Shown: positions 1-7,131, counted from the stretch's first letter. The stretch is DNA of 16,329 nucleotides from Candidatus Peregrinibacteria bacterium (GCA_023245725.1 JAHFJU010000010.1:7376-23704), one strand, 5' to 3'. Translations and numbers: made by a program. Notes: a model not told the origin generated them from the sequence alone.

Positions 1-2
1 TT

Positions 3-587
3 GAAAAAGTTCATAAAGCCGGCGCGGTATTCGATGTCGAAAAACTTGACTGGATCAATTGGCAATGGCGCAAACGAAAATTCGACGAAATGCCGGGTGA
101 CATAGGCGACAAACTTGTCGTACTGGCGCAGCAGTACATGCCGCAAGAATGGCTTTCAATAAAGAATAACGACGATTCAACTGGCGATGCGTTTATTAAA
201 CGCTGCCTCAAAACATGTGAAGAAAAAATAATTAAAGAGCCGAAAGACTCACCGAACGCAGTTGGTTTTTATTTTAAAGATTTTGGCACACTGAATATTG
301 AAGTTTTACTCAATCCTAAAATGAAAGTTGATACAGAAATGGGAAAACGTGTTTTTGAAAAAACGCTTTCACTTGTCGATACTCTCGATTTTTCAAGCGA
401 CGAAAAATTAAAAGAACAGTTAGTTGGTTTAGTATCAGAGCTCGGTCTAAAAAACGGCCAAGTCTTTTGGCCACTTCGAGTTGCTCTTACAAATGAACAA
501 TTTTCTCCAGGAGTATTTGAGGTCATGTGGGCACTTGGCAAATCAAGAACGAAAGAAAGGCTTATGCAAGCACTAAAATCCATATAG
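3..587 (+). CDS. gltX: Glutamyl-tRNA synthetase, C-terminal part (5' end outside the window)
   Basis: This is the C-terminal end of a class I glutamyl-tRNA synthetase, which charges tRNA(Glu), or tRNA(Gln) in organisms that use transamidation. The frame is open from the first full codon at position 3, so the catalytic Rossmann domain lies upstream of the window. Visible are the segment KAGAVFDVEKLDWIN just after the catalytic domain and, near the end, the helical anticodon-binding segment NGQVFWPLRVALT followed by FSPGVFEVMWALGK, both typical of bacterial GltX. The gene ends in TAG only 2 bases before the next start, so the two are probably co-transcribed. An 18-bp palindrome identical in its half-sites to the trp operators of this window lies inside it at 120-137. 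Identification is firm; GltX versus a GltX-type GlnRS cannot be settled from this piece. Confidence 0.93.
   Translation, partial: EKVHKAGAVFDVEKLDWINWQWRKRKFDEMPGDIGDKLVVLAQQYMPQEWLSIKNNDDSTGDAFIKRCLKTCEEKIIKEPKDSPNAVGFYFKDFGTLNIEVLLNPKMKVDTEMGKRVFEKTLSLVDTLDFSSDEKLKEQLVGLVSELGLKNGQVFWPLRVALTNEQFSPGVFEVMWALGKSRTKERLMQALKSI
107..137. promoter_or_regulatory. Two abutting palindromes inside gltX, the second an exact trp-operator match
   Basis: CGACAA-AC-TTGTCG (107-120) runs directly into GTACTG-GCGCAG-CAGTAC (120-137), sharing one base. The second has exactly the half-sites and spacing of the operators at 4784-4801 and 7170-7187. It lies within coding sequence (codons for VLAQQY) with no promoter visible nearby, so binding of TrpR here is possible but its effect is unknown. 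Confidence 0.4.
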
Positions 588-589
588 AT

Positions 590-1873
590 ATGTTGAAATA
601 TTTAGTAACAATCTGCGCTGTACTCGTAATAATAATAGCTGCACAGGGTCATTTAACGATCACTTCAGCTCGTGATATTTTGCAAACGAGAATATCAAAT
701 ATTATTAAGTATTCTGATAAACAAATAGCGCAAACTGCAAATGTCAAAAGTAGTGATATGCCTATACCCGAGCAAAAATCGAATACCACTGTCGCTACAT
801 TATTGTCATCAAACACACCAAATACTGAATCAACTGAACAAAATCCTTCAAAATCTTCAATACCTGAAATATCTAGGACTGTAGCACCAAAATCAATGAA
901 AGGAATTTATTTAACAGCTGCTACAATGGCCGGCAAAAACAGCAATGCAATTACCGATAAACTCGTTGCTGTCGGCGGAAACACAGTTGTTATGGACGTA
1001 CTTTTCGGCGGAAAATTGGCATATCCTTCACAAATTCCACTTTCTCAAGAACTTGAAAATACTTCAAAAATTATTCCAGACATGACTGAAGTTGTACGCA
1101 AACTCCATGAAAAAAATATTTATGTGGTAGGCCGATTCGTTCTATTTAAAAATTCGTATCTTGCAAATCGAAAAAAAGAATGGACTTTGAAAGATAAAAA
1201 AAACGGACGCCCATACAGCAATCGAGAAGGCGCAATTTGGCTTGATTCAAGCAATCCAGAGCTTCTGTCATATTATGCAGACGTGTGCAAAGAACTGGCA
1301 AAATTTGGTTTTGATGAAATTCAATTCGATTACGTTCGTTTTCCTGAAGGAGGAAAAAACGGCTACTCTTCATTCACTTACACAACCGCAGAAACTCGAA
1401 ACCATGAACAAGCGATTGAAGACGCTGTTGCAAAATTAGCGGCAGTCTTGCACTCAAACGGAGTAAACGTTGGCGTTGATGTTTTTGGAATAATCGTATG
1501 GGATAAAGTTAGTGGCCCAATAATCGGGCAAAATCCTACAGCGCTTGCTTCTTTAGTAGACTCAATATATCCAATGGCTTACCCATCACATTTCGGTCCA
1601 GGTTGGGGAGGTCATAAAAATCCGGGAGACGAACCATACTTTTTTAATTATGAAACCAACAAAAGGTTTATAGAAAAAACTGCTGGGACAGGCGTTAGTA
1701 TTCGGCCATGGCTTCAAGGTTTTTCATATCGCTCTAGTAACTTTGGCGTGAATTATATCCGTGATGAAATTAGTGCAATTAACGATTTAAAACTCGAACA
1801 ATATATTTCTTGGAACGCCGCAAATAATTATCAATATACTTTCGGTGCGTATGAAGCGACAGCGGTAAAATAA
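590..1873 (+). CDS. Membrane-anchored putative glycoside hydrolase (DUF4015 family)
   Basis: A 427-residue protein of the DUF4015 putative glycosyl hydrolase family, predicted TIM-barrel proteins probably acting on extracellular or envelope polysaccharide; the substrate is unknown. I start at the ATG at 590, 2 bases after the gltX stop; an in-frame ATG at 527 would put 21 extra residues inside gltX. The N-terminus is one hydrophobic segment (residues about 4-20), a membrane anchor or uncleaved signal, followed by about 80 Ser/Thr/Pro/Asn-rich residues that look like a flexible linker. The catalytic-type domain runs from about 103 (MKGIYLT) to the end. It contains the conserved DEIQFDYVRFPEG (about 242-254), whose acidic residues are candidate catalytic groups, then VGVDVFGIIVW and the late motif YPMAYPSHFGPGWGG. 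In CPR cells such a protein could remodel the cell's own envelope or a host's glycans; this is inference. Confidence 0.82.
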   Translation: MLKYLVTICAVLVIIIAAQGHLTITSARDILQTRISNIIKYSDKQIAQTANVKSSDMPIPEQKSNTTVATLLSSNTPNTESTEQNPSKSSIPEISRTVAPKSMKGIYLTAATMAGKNSNAITDKLVAVGGNTVVMDVLFGGKLAYPSQIPLSQELENTSKIIPDMTEVVRKLHEKNIYVVGRFVLFKNSYLANRKKEWTLKDKKNGRPYSNREGAIWLDSSNPELLSYYADVCKELAKFGFDEIQFDYVRFPEGGKNGYSSFTYTTAETRNHEQAIEDAVAKLAAVLHSNGVNVGVDVFGIIVWDKVSGPIIGQNPTALASLVDSIYPMAYPSHFGPGWGGHKNPGDEPYFFNYETNKRFIEKTAGTGVSIRPWLQGFSYRSSNFGVNYIRDEISAINDLKLEQYISWNAANNYQYTFGAYEATAVK

Positions 1874-1953
1874 GGCTTGCAGAGGTCATGTAGTTGAACA
1901 CATTTTTTCCACTTTTTTTTATTAATAGGCGGAGTATTCTTGTTACATAATTT

Positions 1954-2289
1954 ATGCCATTCGACTTACTTCTCGACGTGATAGCGTACATCAAAAAAAC
2001 ATCGAAATGCCCTAGCTGTAAGGCAAAATATTGCAATGAAGATATTTTCGTTTTGTCTACAACAGCGTGCATGGAAACATCAATTTGTTTCGGAGTTTTT
2101 GCTGTAGTTTGTGGAGAATGCCACTTTGAAGGAGCACTCTTAGTTGAAGCGAATGAAAATCGACCATACGAAGCTGCAACATCTTTTGAAACGAGTGCGA
2201 TTTCAGTAAATGAAGTTCTAGACATGCACAATTTTCTAAAACGGTGGAAGGGTGATGTTAAAGAATTATTTCAAGATAAAAAAGTATGA
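1954..2289 (+). CDS. Small CPxC-type zinc-ribbon protein, unknown function
   Basis: A 111-residue protein I do not recognise beyond its metal-binding pattern. Two cysteine pairs, CPSC (residues 19-22) and CGEC (53-56), are spaced like the two knuckles of a zinc ribbon; an extra Cys lies at 27. The rest is mixed, with a charged C-terminal helix (FLKRWKGDVKELF). There is no signal peptide, so it is probably cytoplasmic. The stop overlaps the next start as ATGA (2286-2289), which implies translational coupling with the following lipoprotein. The upstream gap (1874-1953) is T-rich; TATTCT at 1935-1940 could be a -10, but no convincing -35 accompanies it. Confidence 0.65.
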   Translation: MPFDLLLDVIAYIKKTSKCPSCKAKYCNEDIFVLSTTACMETSICFGVFAVVCGECHFEGALLVEANENRPYEAATSFETSAISVNEVLDMHNFLKRWKGDVKELFQDKKV

Positions 2290-2564
2290 TACCTAACAAC
2301 ATTAAAAGAAGAGGCTTCTCTATTATATTATTTTGCGTGCTAGCTCTAACCCTCTCAGGATGCGGAGAAAAAACAGATGAACTCAAAACATCAATTCTCG
2401 ATCAGGCTCAAACGACTGTAGATTCCGTGAAAGATACTGCGACGTCAATTCAAGAGCAAGCAGTTAAAACTAAGGCTTCAGTTGAACAAAAAGTCGAAGA
2501 CGTTCAAAATGCTGCTAAACAAGTACAAGAGGCAGTCGATGCGGTAAAAAAGGTGACGGAATAA
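2286..2564 (+). CDS. Small coiled-coil lipoprotein
   Basis: A 92-residue predicted lipoprotein. It has a basic N-terminus (NNIKRRG), a hydrophobic stretch (about 11-24) and a lipobox LSGC with Cys26 as the probable lipidated residue. The mature part is almost pure amphipathic helix, with repeating K/E/Q/A/V heptad-like units (for example TSIQEQAVKTKASVEQKV), so it should form a coiled coil or a membrane-lying helix. Similar repetitive helices occur in LEA-like and apolipoprotein-like bacterial proteins, but there is no basis for a specific function. It overlaps the zinc-ribbon gene by 4 bases (ATGA). A single lipid anchor suggests it faces outward from the cytoplasmic membrane. Confidence 0.72.
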   Translation: MIPNNIKRRGFSIILFCVLALTLSGCGEKTDELKTSILDQAQTTVDSVKDTATSIQEQAVKTKASVEQKVEDVQNAAKQVQEAVDAVKKVTE

Positions 2565-2583
2565 TATCTAAAATCGAGGCGGC

Positions 2584-2627
2584 GCAAAACTCGCGTACCA
2601 GCTAGCAAAACTCGCAAGCTGTATTTT
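2584..2627 (+). repeat. Two 11-bp direct repeats overlapping a terminator-like hairpin, upstream of pta
   Basis: GCAAAACTCGC occurs at 2584-2594 and again at 2605-2615, exactly 21 bp apart, about two helical turns. The second copy lies near -40 relative to the predicted pta start. The same segment can fold as CAGCTAGC (2599-2606) with GCAAGCTG (2614-2621), one A-A mismatch and a 7-base loop, followed by TATTTT. That would be a weak terminator for the lipoprotein gene. The two readings, activator site or terminator, are not exclusive. Confidence 0.45.
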
Positions 2628-2638
2628 GAGCCAAAATA

Positions 2639-2647
2639 TGGTATACT
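2639..2647 (+). promoter_or_regulatory. Extended -10 promoter for pta-ackA, predicted leaderless
   Basis: TG-G-TATACT is a near-perfect extended -10 element (TG 2639-2640, hexamer 2642-2647). Transcription should start about 7 bp downstream, at 2654-2655, which is the ATG of pta, so the mRNA would be leaderless. There is no good -35, as is usual for extended -10 promoters. Confidence 0.6.
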
Positions 2648-2654
2648 ATTGGGA

Positions 2655-3683
2655 ATGAATACTTCATTTTTAGATGGGATATTGTCGCGTGCCAAGAAAA
2701 ATCCTGCTAGGGTTTTATTACCCGAGACATATGATGAACGAACTCTATTAGCCGCGGTAAAAATTGCAGAGCAAAAAAGTGCAATACCAGTGTTAGTTGG
2801 TAACAAAGAAGAAATTCTTGCTTTAGGAGAAAAACACGGAATTAGTGAATCACTGTCATCGCTCGAATTCATAGACCAGAAAAAAGATAACGAACGACGA
2901 GAAAGATATGCTCAAGCACTCTTAGAGTTGCGTAAAAACAAAGGAGTCACCATCGAGCAGGCGCGCGAACTTATGAACGACTTAAACTATTTTAGCGTTA
3001 TGGTTGTTCAAATGGGCGATGCCGATGGAATGGTTACTGGTGCGAATTGTCCTAGCCACGACACATTGAGACCTGCACTTCAAATAATTAAAACAAAAGA
3101 AAAGTTTCATAAAGTATCTGGGTTCTTTTTTATGGTTCTTGAAAAAAAACTCCTGCTGTTTGCGGACTGTATGGTAAATATAGAACCTAGCTCGCACGAA
3201 CTTGCCGAAATTGCCATTGATACGGCTGAAACAGCATGTCGATTTGGATTAACTCCAAAAATCGCGATGCTTTCTTTTTCTACAAACGGGTCGGCAAAAC
3301 ACCCAAACGTCGATAGAGTAAAAGAAGCAACTCAAATGGTTAATTCTTGGCGACCAGACTTGCTATGTGAAGGAGAAATGCAAGTTGACGCGGCACTCGT
3401 TAAAGATGTGTGCGCGAAAAAATTCCCGAACTCAAAAATAATGGGAGATGCAAATGTATTAATCTTCCCAAATCTTGAAGCGGCAAATATTGCATATAAA
3501 TTGGTTGAACGCCTTGCGGGAGCAGAAGCGATTGGCCCTATACTACAAGGCTTAACAAAGCCAATAAATGATCTTTCAAGAGGCTGCAGTGTCGATGATA
3601 TTGTATATCTAGCAGCTATTACTTCGATAGAAGCTCAAGAAGCACCTCTATCAGACGGCAAAAGTTTTTGTCGCGTAAAATAA
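2655..3683 (+). CDS. pta: Phosphate acetyltransferase
   Basis: Converts acetyl-CoA and phosphate to acetyl phosphate and CoA; paired with the adjacent acetate kinase it yields ATP by substrate-level phosphorylation, a main energy route in fermentative CPR bacteria. At 342 residues it is the short form, without the N-terminal regulatory domains of E. coli Pta. Family motifs seen include VLLPETYDERTL near the N-terminus, GDADGMVTGA, FSTNGSAKHP (about 209-217), EGEMQVDAAL (about 239-248), LIFPNLEAAN (about 269-278) and QGLTKPINDLSRG (about 298-310). I prefer the ATG at 2655 over the TTG at 2649 because it coincides with the predicted transcription start. The stop is 5 bases before ackA, so the two form an operon. 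Confidence 0.95.
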   Translation: MNTSFLDGILSRAKKNPARVLLPETYDERTLLAAVKIAEQKSAIPVLVGNKEEILALGEKHGISESLSSLEFIDQKKDNERRERYAQALLELRKNKGVTIEQARELMNDLNYFSVMVVQMGDADGMVTGANCPSHDTLRPALQIIKTKEKFHKVSGFFFMVLEKKLLLFADCMVNIEPSSHELAEIAIDTAETACRFGLTPKIAMLSFSTNGSAKHPNVDRVKEATQMVNSWRPDLLCEGEMQVDAALVKDVCAKKFPNSKIMGDANVLIFPNLEAANIAYKLVERLAGAEAIGPILQGLTKPINDLSRGCSVDDIVYLAAITSIEAQEAPLSDGKSFCRVK

Positions 3684-3688
3684 GTTTT

Positions 3689-4768
3689 ATGAAAAAATAT
3701 ATTTTAGTATTTAACGCAGGATCATCGTCACTCAAATATAAATTGTTTGAGAAAAATAAACGCGAACTTTCATTTGTAGTTGAAGGCACAACGGATAATC
3801 ACGGCAAAGCTCTTTCGAATATAAAAAAACTTGTAACAACTAGTATTAGCTCATTGATTGACGGCAAATTCATAGCATCTCTAAGCGATATTATTGCAGT
3901 TGGGCACCGTGTTGTTCATGGAGGAGAAATGTTCAAAGAGCCAACAGCGATCGACGCAACAGTACTTAAAAAACTTGAAAAATTAAATGAACTCGCACCG
4001 CTTCATAATCCTATAAATTGTTCTGTAATCGAAGCATGCTTGCAACTCATACCAAATGCGAAACAAGTAGCTGTTTTTGATACCGCATTCCATAATACTT
4101 TACCTGAACATGCCTATTTATACGCGCTTCCATATGAGTGGTATACGAAATTCGGAATTCGACGATATGGATTTCATGGGACAAGTCATGAGTATGTTTA
4201 TTCGCTGGCTCGAAAAAAACTCGGAGCAAAAAAAACTAAAAAAGTTGTAACATGCCACCTCGGTAATGGCTGCAGCATTGCGGCGATTCTCAATGGGAAA
4301 GTTATAGATACGAGCATGGGATTTACCCCACTCGAGGGCGTTCCTATGGGAACACGTAGCGGAAATATTGACCCAGGTATAATATTTCATCTTGAGAGGC
4401 ATGGCATGAATCTCGACAAAATTGAGGGCATACTTTTGAACAAATCGGGACTGCGCGGGCTATCGCAGTTTTCTTCAGACGTGAGAGACCTTAGAAAAGC
4501 GACAAATAATAAAAAGGATTCAAATTACGCGCGCGCTTCGCGCGCGCTCAACACGTACTGTTACGCAATTACAAAATACATTGGTTCATATGCAACAATT
4601 TTAGGCGGCCTCGACACCGTTATCTTTACAGGTGGAATCGGCGAAAATGCAGACTATCTTAGAAAGCAAATAACAGATGGACTAAAGCCATTTAAACCAT
4701 TTACAACGCTTGCAATACACACCAACGAAGAGCTATTGATTGCTGAAAAAACCTTGACTTTATTATAA
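3689..4768 (+). CDS. ackA: Acetate kinase
   Basis: Transfers phosphate between acetyl phosphate and ADP to form acetate and ATP; completes the Pta-AckA pathway with the gene just upstream. The protein has 359 residues, slightly below the usual 390-400. All signature motifs are present: VFNAGSSSLKYKLF at the N-terminus, GHRVVHGGE (about 72-80), FDTAFH (about 130-135), RRYGFHGTS (about 158-166), HLGNG (about 190-194), GTRSGNIDPG (about 221-230) and FTGGIGEN (about 313-320). The start at 3689 places the NAGSSS loop at the normal distance from the N-terminus; an upstream in-frame ATG at 3668 would overlap pta. Oddities: an 8-bp all-GC inverted repeat inside the gene (4529-4547), and the 3' end carries the -35 of the trpR promoter. 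Confidence 0.96.
   Translation: MKKYILVFNAGSSSLKYKLFEKNKRELSFVVEGTTDNHGKALSNIKKLVTTSISSLIDGKFIASLSDIIAVGHRVVHGGEMFKEPTAIDATVLKKLEKLNELAPLHNPINCSVIEACLQLIPNAKQVAVFDTAFHNTLPEHAYLYALPYEWYTKFGIRRYGFHGTSHEYVYSLARKKLGAKKTKKVVTCHLGNGCSIAAILNGKVIDTSMGFTPLEGVPMGTRSGNIDPGIIFHLERHGMNLDKIEGILLNKSGLRGLSQFSSDVRDLRKATNNKKDSNYARASRALNTYCYAITKYIGSYATILGGLDTVIFTGGIGENADYLRKQITDGLKPFKPFTTLAIHTNEELLIAEKTLTLL
4529..4547. repeat. All-GC perfect inverted repeat inside ackA
   Basis: GCGCGCGC (4529-4536), a 3-base loop TTC, then GCGCGCGC (4540-4547). This is an 8-bp perfect hairpin of alternating G and C in an AT-rich gene, encoding ARASRA. It contains overlapping GCGCGC sites and is an alternating purine-pyrimidine tract that could adopt Z-DNA or a strong mRNA hairpin. 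No function is known. Confidence 0.6.
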
Positions 4769-4781
4769 AGAGAGATAAAAT
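4754..4781 (+). promoter_or_regulatory. trpR promoter
   Basis: TTGACT (4754-4759), a 16-bp spacer, then TAAAAT (4776-4781) form a good housekeeping-sigma promoter. It overlaps the last codons of ackA. The predicted start near 4788 falls inside the palindrome at 4784-4801, the geometry of a repressor operator, so this promoter is probably autoregulated by TrpR. Confidence 0.7.
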
Positions 4782-4783
4782 GC

Positions 4784-4801
4784 GTACTGTTTTAGCAGTA
4801 C
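4784..4801. promoter_or_regulatory. TrpR operator at the trpR promoter
   Basis: GTACTG-TTTTAG-CAGTAC is an 18-bp palindrome (one imperfect inner pair) placed 3 bp after the -10 hexamer. Its outer GTACT and AGTAC with 8 bp between match the E. coli trp operator consensus in sequence and spacing (E. coli sequence from memory). It supports autoregulation of trpR and of anything read through into trpE. Confidence 0.75.
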
Positions 4802-4824
4802 TAACTTTGTCATCACAAATTTTT

Positions 4825-5106
4825 ATGAAAATTTCAAAACGAATGCAGGGATACCTCGACGAACTATATGTCGCTTTTTCACGCATTAAAACAAAGAAAG
4901 ATGCTGCGCTATTTTTAGAAGATTTTCTAACTCCGCGTGAACTAAGTGACGTAGCACTCAGATGGCAACTCGTGAAACGCCTTGCAAAGAACATGCCACA
5001 CCGCTCGATTAGTGAAGAGCTCGGCGTAAGTATTGCGAAGGTAACACGAGGGTCAAAGGCATTACAAAACACTGCCGGAGCCTTCAGCAAGTTACTACGC
5101 AAATAA
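4825..5106 (+). CDS. trpR: Trp repressor homologue
   Basis: A 93-residue TrpR-family helix-turn-helix repressor, expected to bind operator DNA as a dimer when loaded with L-tryptophan. Against E. coli TrpR, FLTPRE aligns with the LTPDE region and LRWQLVKRL with TRVRIVEEL, keeping the tryptophan-binding Arg54. The reading helix ELGVSIAKVTRGSKAL aligns with ELGAGIATITRGSNSL, keeping Ile79, Ala80, Thr83, Arg84 and Gly85 (E. coli numbering) and changing Thr81 to Lys. That fits an operator with the same outer half-sites but a changed inner step. I choose the ATG at 4825. An in-frame ATG at 4780 would put the operator and transcription start inside the gene and add 15 atypical residues. The trpE gene follows after a terminator-like hairpin. 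Confidence 0.85.
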   Translation: MKISKRMQGYLDELYVAFSRIKTKKDAALFLEDFLTPRELSDVALRWQLVKRLAKNMPHRSISEELGVSIAKVTRGSKALQNTAGAFSKLLRK

Positions 5107-5145
5107 CAAACTCCAAAAGCTCAATTCGAAGATAATGGCATCTGC

Positions 5146-5180
5146 AAGGCACTCGATTTATTCGGTGCTTTTTTATTTTT
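5146..5180 (+). terminator. Intrinsic terminator or attenuator between trpR and trpE
   Basis: AAGGCAC-T-CGA (5146-5156) pairs with TCG-GTGC-TTT (5162-5171) around the loop TTTAT, with a single bulged T and one G-T pair; TTTTTTATTTTT follows and runs straight into the trpE ATG at 5181. The shape is that of a rho-independent terminator. Because it sits directly on the trpE start it would either insulate trpE from trpR or attenuate read-through. I find no leader peptide with Trp codons and no clear antiterminator. Confidence 0.65.
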
Positions 5181-6545
5181 ATGAAATATTTTACATTTAC
5201 ACAACAATTCACTCCCCCATTCAATTCTGTATCACTTTACAAACAGATTTCCAAAGATGAATCATACTCATTTTTATTTGAAAGCGCGCAGTATCATGAA
5301 AAGAAAGGCAGATATACATTTATTGGAGCAACTGCGCAAAGAGTATTCGAAGCGCCTGCAAATGGACCAATTAATTTTTTTGAAAAAATAAAAGACGAAA
5401 TTGCTTCAATGAAAAGCGAATTTAGCGAAGCAAATACAAACTTTCCTCATGCGCCATCGCTATTCGGATACATAAGTTTCGAAGCGGCACGTTTTATTGA
5501 AGGGGTTAAAATGCACGAGGCGAAAAGCACAATTCCAGATGCAATACTATTTCTGCCATCACTATATATTGTAATCGATAATACAAAAAACGAATTAACG
5601 ATTCACGCGACGTCAACTGAAATACTAAAAAAATGCAAAACTATATTAAAGCGCATATTAGAGAATTCAACCGAATACAACTATAGAGAAAATGCGTCTC
5701 CATTTCAGGCTAACCTCACAGAATTTGATTCTGCAAAAATCCCGCTAAAACATAGCGAAGGATTCAAAAAGGCCTTCATAAAGGCAAAAGAGCACATCGC
5801 CGCGGGAGATTTAATGCAGCTTGTTATATCACAACAACTTAAAGCGGAGTCGAAAAAATCATCGGTAGAGTTATATGAATTATTGAAAGAACTATCCCCA
5901 TCTCCATATCAATATCTAATGATTTTTCCAAAATTCAGCATTATTGGGAGTTCTCCAGAAACTCTTGTTAAAGTTAAGAATAAAACAGTTACTACATGCC
6001 CAATTGCCGGAACACGTCCTAGAGGATCAACTATAGCCGAAGACGCAATGTACACAAACGAGTTATTAATCGACGAAAAAGAACGAGCAGAACACGCTAT
6101 GCTTTTAGACTTAGGCAGAAATGATCTTGGAAAAGTTTGTATTTCTAAATCAGTACACGTCACTCGCATTTGTGACTTGGAAAAATTCAGCACGGTAATG
6201 CACCTTGTATCTGAAGTTCGCGGAACTCTAGAAAATGATAAAGACTGCATAGATGCATTCACGGCTTGTTTCCCAGCTGGAACACTCTCGGGAGCACCTA
6301 AAAAACGCGCCTTAGAACGCATTATTGAGCTTGAAAATACTCCTCGCGGCATTTATGGTGGAGCAGTTGGATACATAGACATTGCGGGTTCAATGGACTT
6401 CGCAATCGCGATTCGCACTATGCTACATACTGGTACAACAGTACATCTGCAAGCTGGCGCCGGAATTGTCGCAGACTCAATAGCAGAGAATGAAGACACT
6501 GAGTGCAGGAATAAAATGAAAGCACCATTCTGCTCAACTATCTAA
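5181..6545 (+). CDS. trpE: Anthranilate synthase component I
   Basis: Converts chorismate, with ammonia supplied by TrpG, to anthranilate, the first committed step of tryptophan synthesis. At 454 residues it is shorter than the usual roughly 490-520. The N-terminal domain has the feedback-inhibition motif in the form LFES (residues 32-35, usually LLES), so tryptophan inhibition is probably retained. The chorismate-binding domain shows IGSSPE (255-260), CPIAGTRPRG (273-282), LLDLGRNDLG (308-317), FPAGTLSGAPK (364-374), IYGGAVGYID (391-400) and the closing AGAGIVADS (425-433). It lies 74 bases after trpR, behind a terminator-like hairpin, and 10 bases before trpG. No Shine-Dalgarno is seen. A one-mismatch copy of the trp operator lies near its 3' end (6427-6444). 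Confidence 0.95.
   Translation: MKYFTFTQQFTPPFNSVSLYKQISKDESYSFLFESAQYHEKKGRYTFIGATAQRVFEAPANGPINFFEKIKDEIASMKSEFSEANTNFPHAPSLFGYISFEAARFIEGVKMHEAKSTIPDAILFLPSLYIVIDNTKNELTIHATSTEILKKCKTILKRILENSTEYNYRENASPFQANLTEFDSAKIPLKHSEGFKKAFIKAKEHIAAGDLMQLVISQQLKAESKKSSVELYELLKELSPSPYQYLMIFPKFSIIGSSPETLVKVKNKTVTTCPIAGTRPRGSTIAEDAMYTNELLIDEKERAEHAMLLDLGRNDLGKVCISKSVHVTRICDLEKFSTVMHLVSEVRGTLENDKDCIDAFTACFPAGTLSGAPKKRALERIIELENTPRGIYGGAVGYIDIAGSMDFAIAIRTMLHTGTTVHLQAGAGIVADSIAENEDTECRNKMKAPFCSTI
6427..6444. promoter_or_regulatory. Degenerate trp-operator-like palindrome inside trpE
   Basis: ATACTG-GTACAA-CAGTAC differs from GTACTG-N6-CAGTAC at one outer base. It lies in coding sequence 743 bp upstream of the trpD operator, so it could be an auxiliary site for the same repressor. 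It could also be chance. Confidence 0.3.
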
Positions 6546-6555
6546 CAACAACAAC

Positions 6556-7131
6556 ATGAAACTCCTTATAATAGATAACTTCGACTCGTTCACATACAAC
6601 CTATACCAATATTGCGCTCAATTGGGCGTTATTGCTCGAGTAATAAAAAATAACGAACTCACTATTGACCAAATTCGCGATGGTAATTTTTCACATATAA
6701 TAATTTCTCCAGGGCCCGGTTCTCCAGATAATGAAAAGGATTTCGGAGTATGTGCACAAGTCATTCGTACACTTACAAAAACTCCTATTTTAGGAGTTTG
6801 CTTGGGACATCAAGGAATTGTGCATGAACTTGGAGGTAAAATAATTCGCGCACCAAAACCAATGCATGGAAAAACAAGCATTGTAACTCTCTCTCAAAAT
6901 TCACGACTATTTACAGGAATGCCTGAAAAAATTGAAGTAATGAGATATCATTCTCTTATAGCAGACAGATCAACTTTACCGCATGAGCTAGGTATAATCA
7001 GCGAAACTGAAGACGAAATAATAATGGGAATAGAACATGCATCACGCCCGCTTTGGGGAGTTCAATTTCACCCTGAAAGCATTGGGACACCTGAAGGAAT
7101 CAATATTTTGAAGAATTTCTTATCTAATTAA
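6556..7131 (+). CDS. trpG: Anthranilate synthase component II (glutamine amidotransferase)
   Basis: A class I glutamine amidotransferase of 191 residues that hydrolyses glutamine and channels ammonia to TrpE. The whole catalytic set is present: nucleophile Cys82 in GVCLGHQG, and His172 and Glu174 in VQFHPES. The TrpG/PabA hallmarks LIIDNFDSFTYNLYQY at the N-terminus, SPGPGSPDN (51-59), MHGKTS (103-108) and RYHSLI (130-135) also agree. PabA is the alternative, but the position between trpE and trpD makes TrpG the natural call; a dual role cannot be excluded. The leader before the ATG is CAA-repeat-like (aacaacaacaac) with no Shine-Dalgarno. The gene ends 84 bases before trpD, in a gap that holds a second trp operator. 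Confidence 0.95.
   Translation: MKLLIIDNFDSFTYNLYQYCAQLGVIARVIKNNELTIDQIRDGNFSHIIISPGPGSPDNEKDFGVCAQVIRTLTKTPILGVCLGHQGIVHELGGKIIRAPKPMHGKTSIVTLSQNSRLFTGMPEKIEVMRYHSLIADRSTLPHELGIISETEDEIIMGIEHASRPLWGVQFHPESIGTPEGINILKNFLSN

Noticed and set aside
4555..4572. GTACTG-TTACGC-AATTAC in ackA as another operator
   Set aside because: The right half-site has two mismatches; within chance range for one conserved 6-mer.
4780..4824. An earlier in-frame ATG for trpR at 4780
   Set aside because: It would place the operator and the predicted transcription start inside the coding sequence; the extra 15 residues do not resemble the family N-terminus.
5135..5180. A trp leader peptide upstream of trpE (ATG at 5135)
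   Set aside because: The frame has no Trp codons and runs into the trpE coding region rather than stopping before the hairpin, so it is not a classical attenuation peptide.
5107..5180. T-box riboswitch upstream of trpE
   Set aside because: Too short (74 bases) and the conserved antiterminator T-box sequence is absent.
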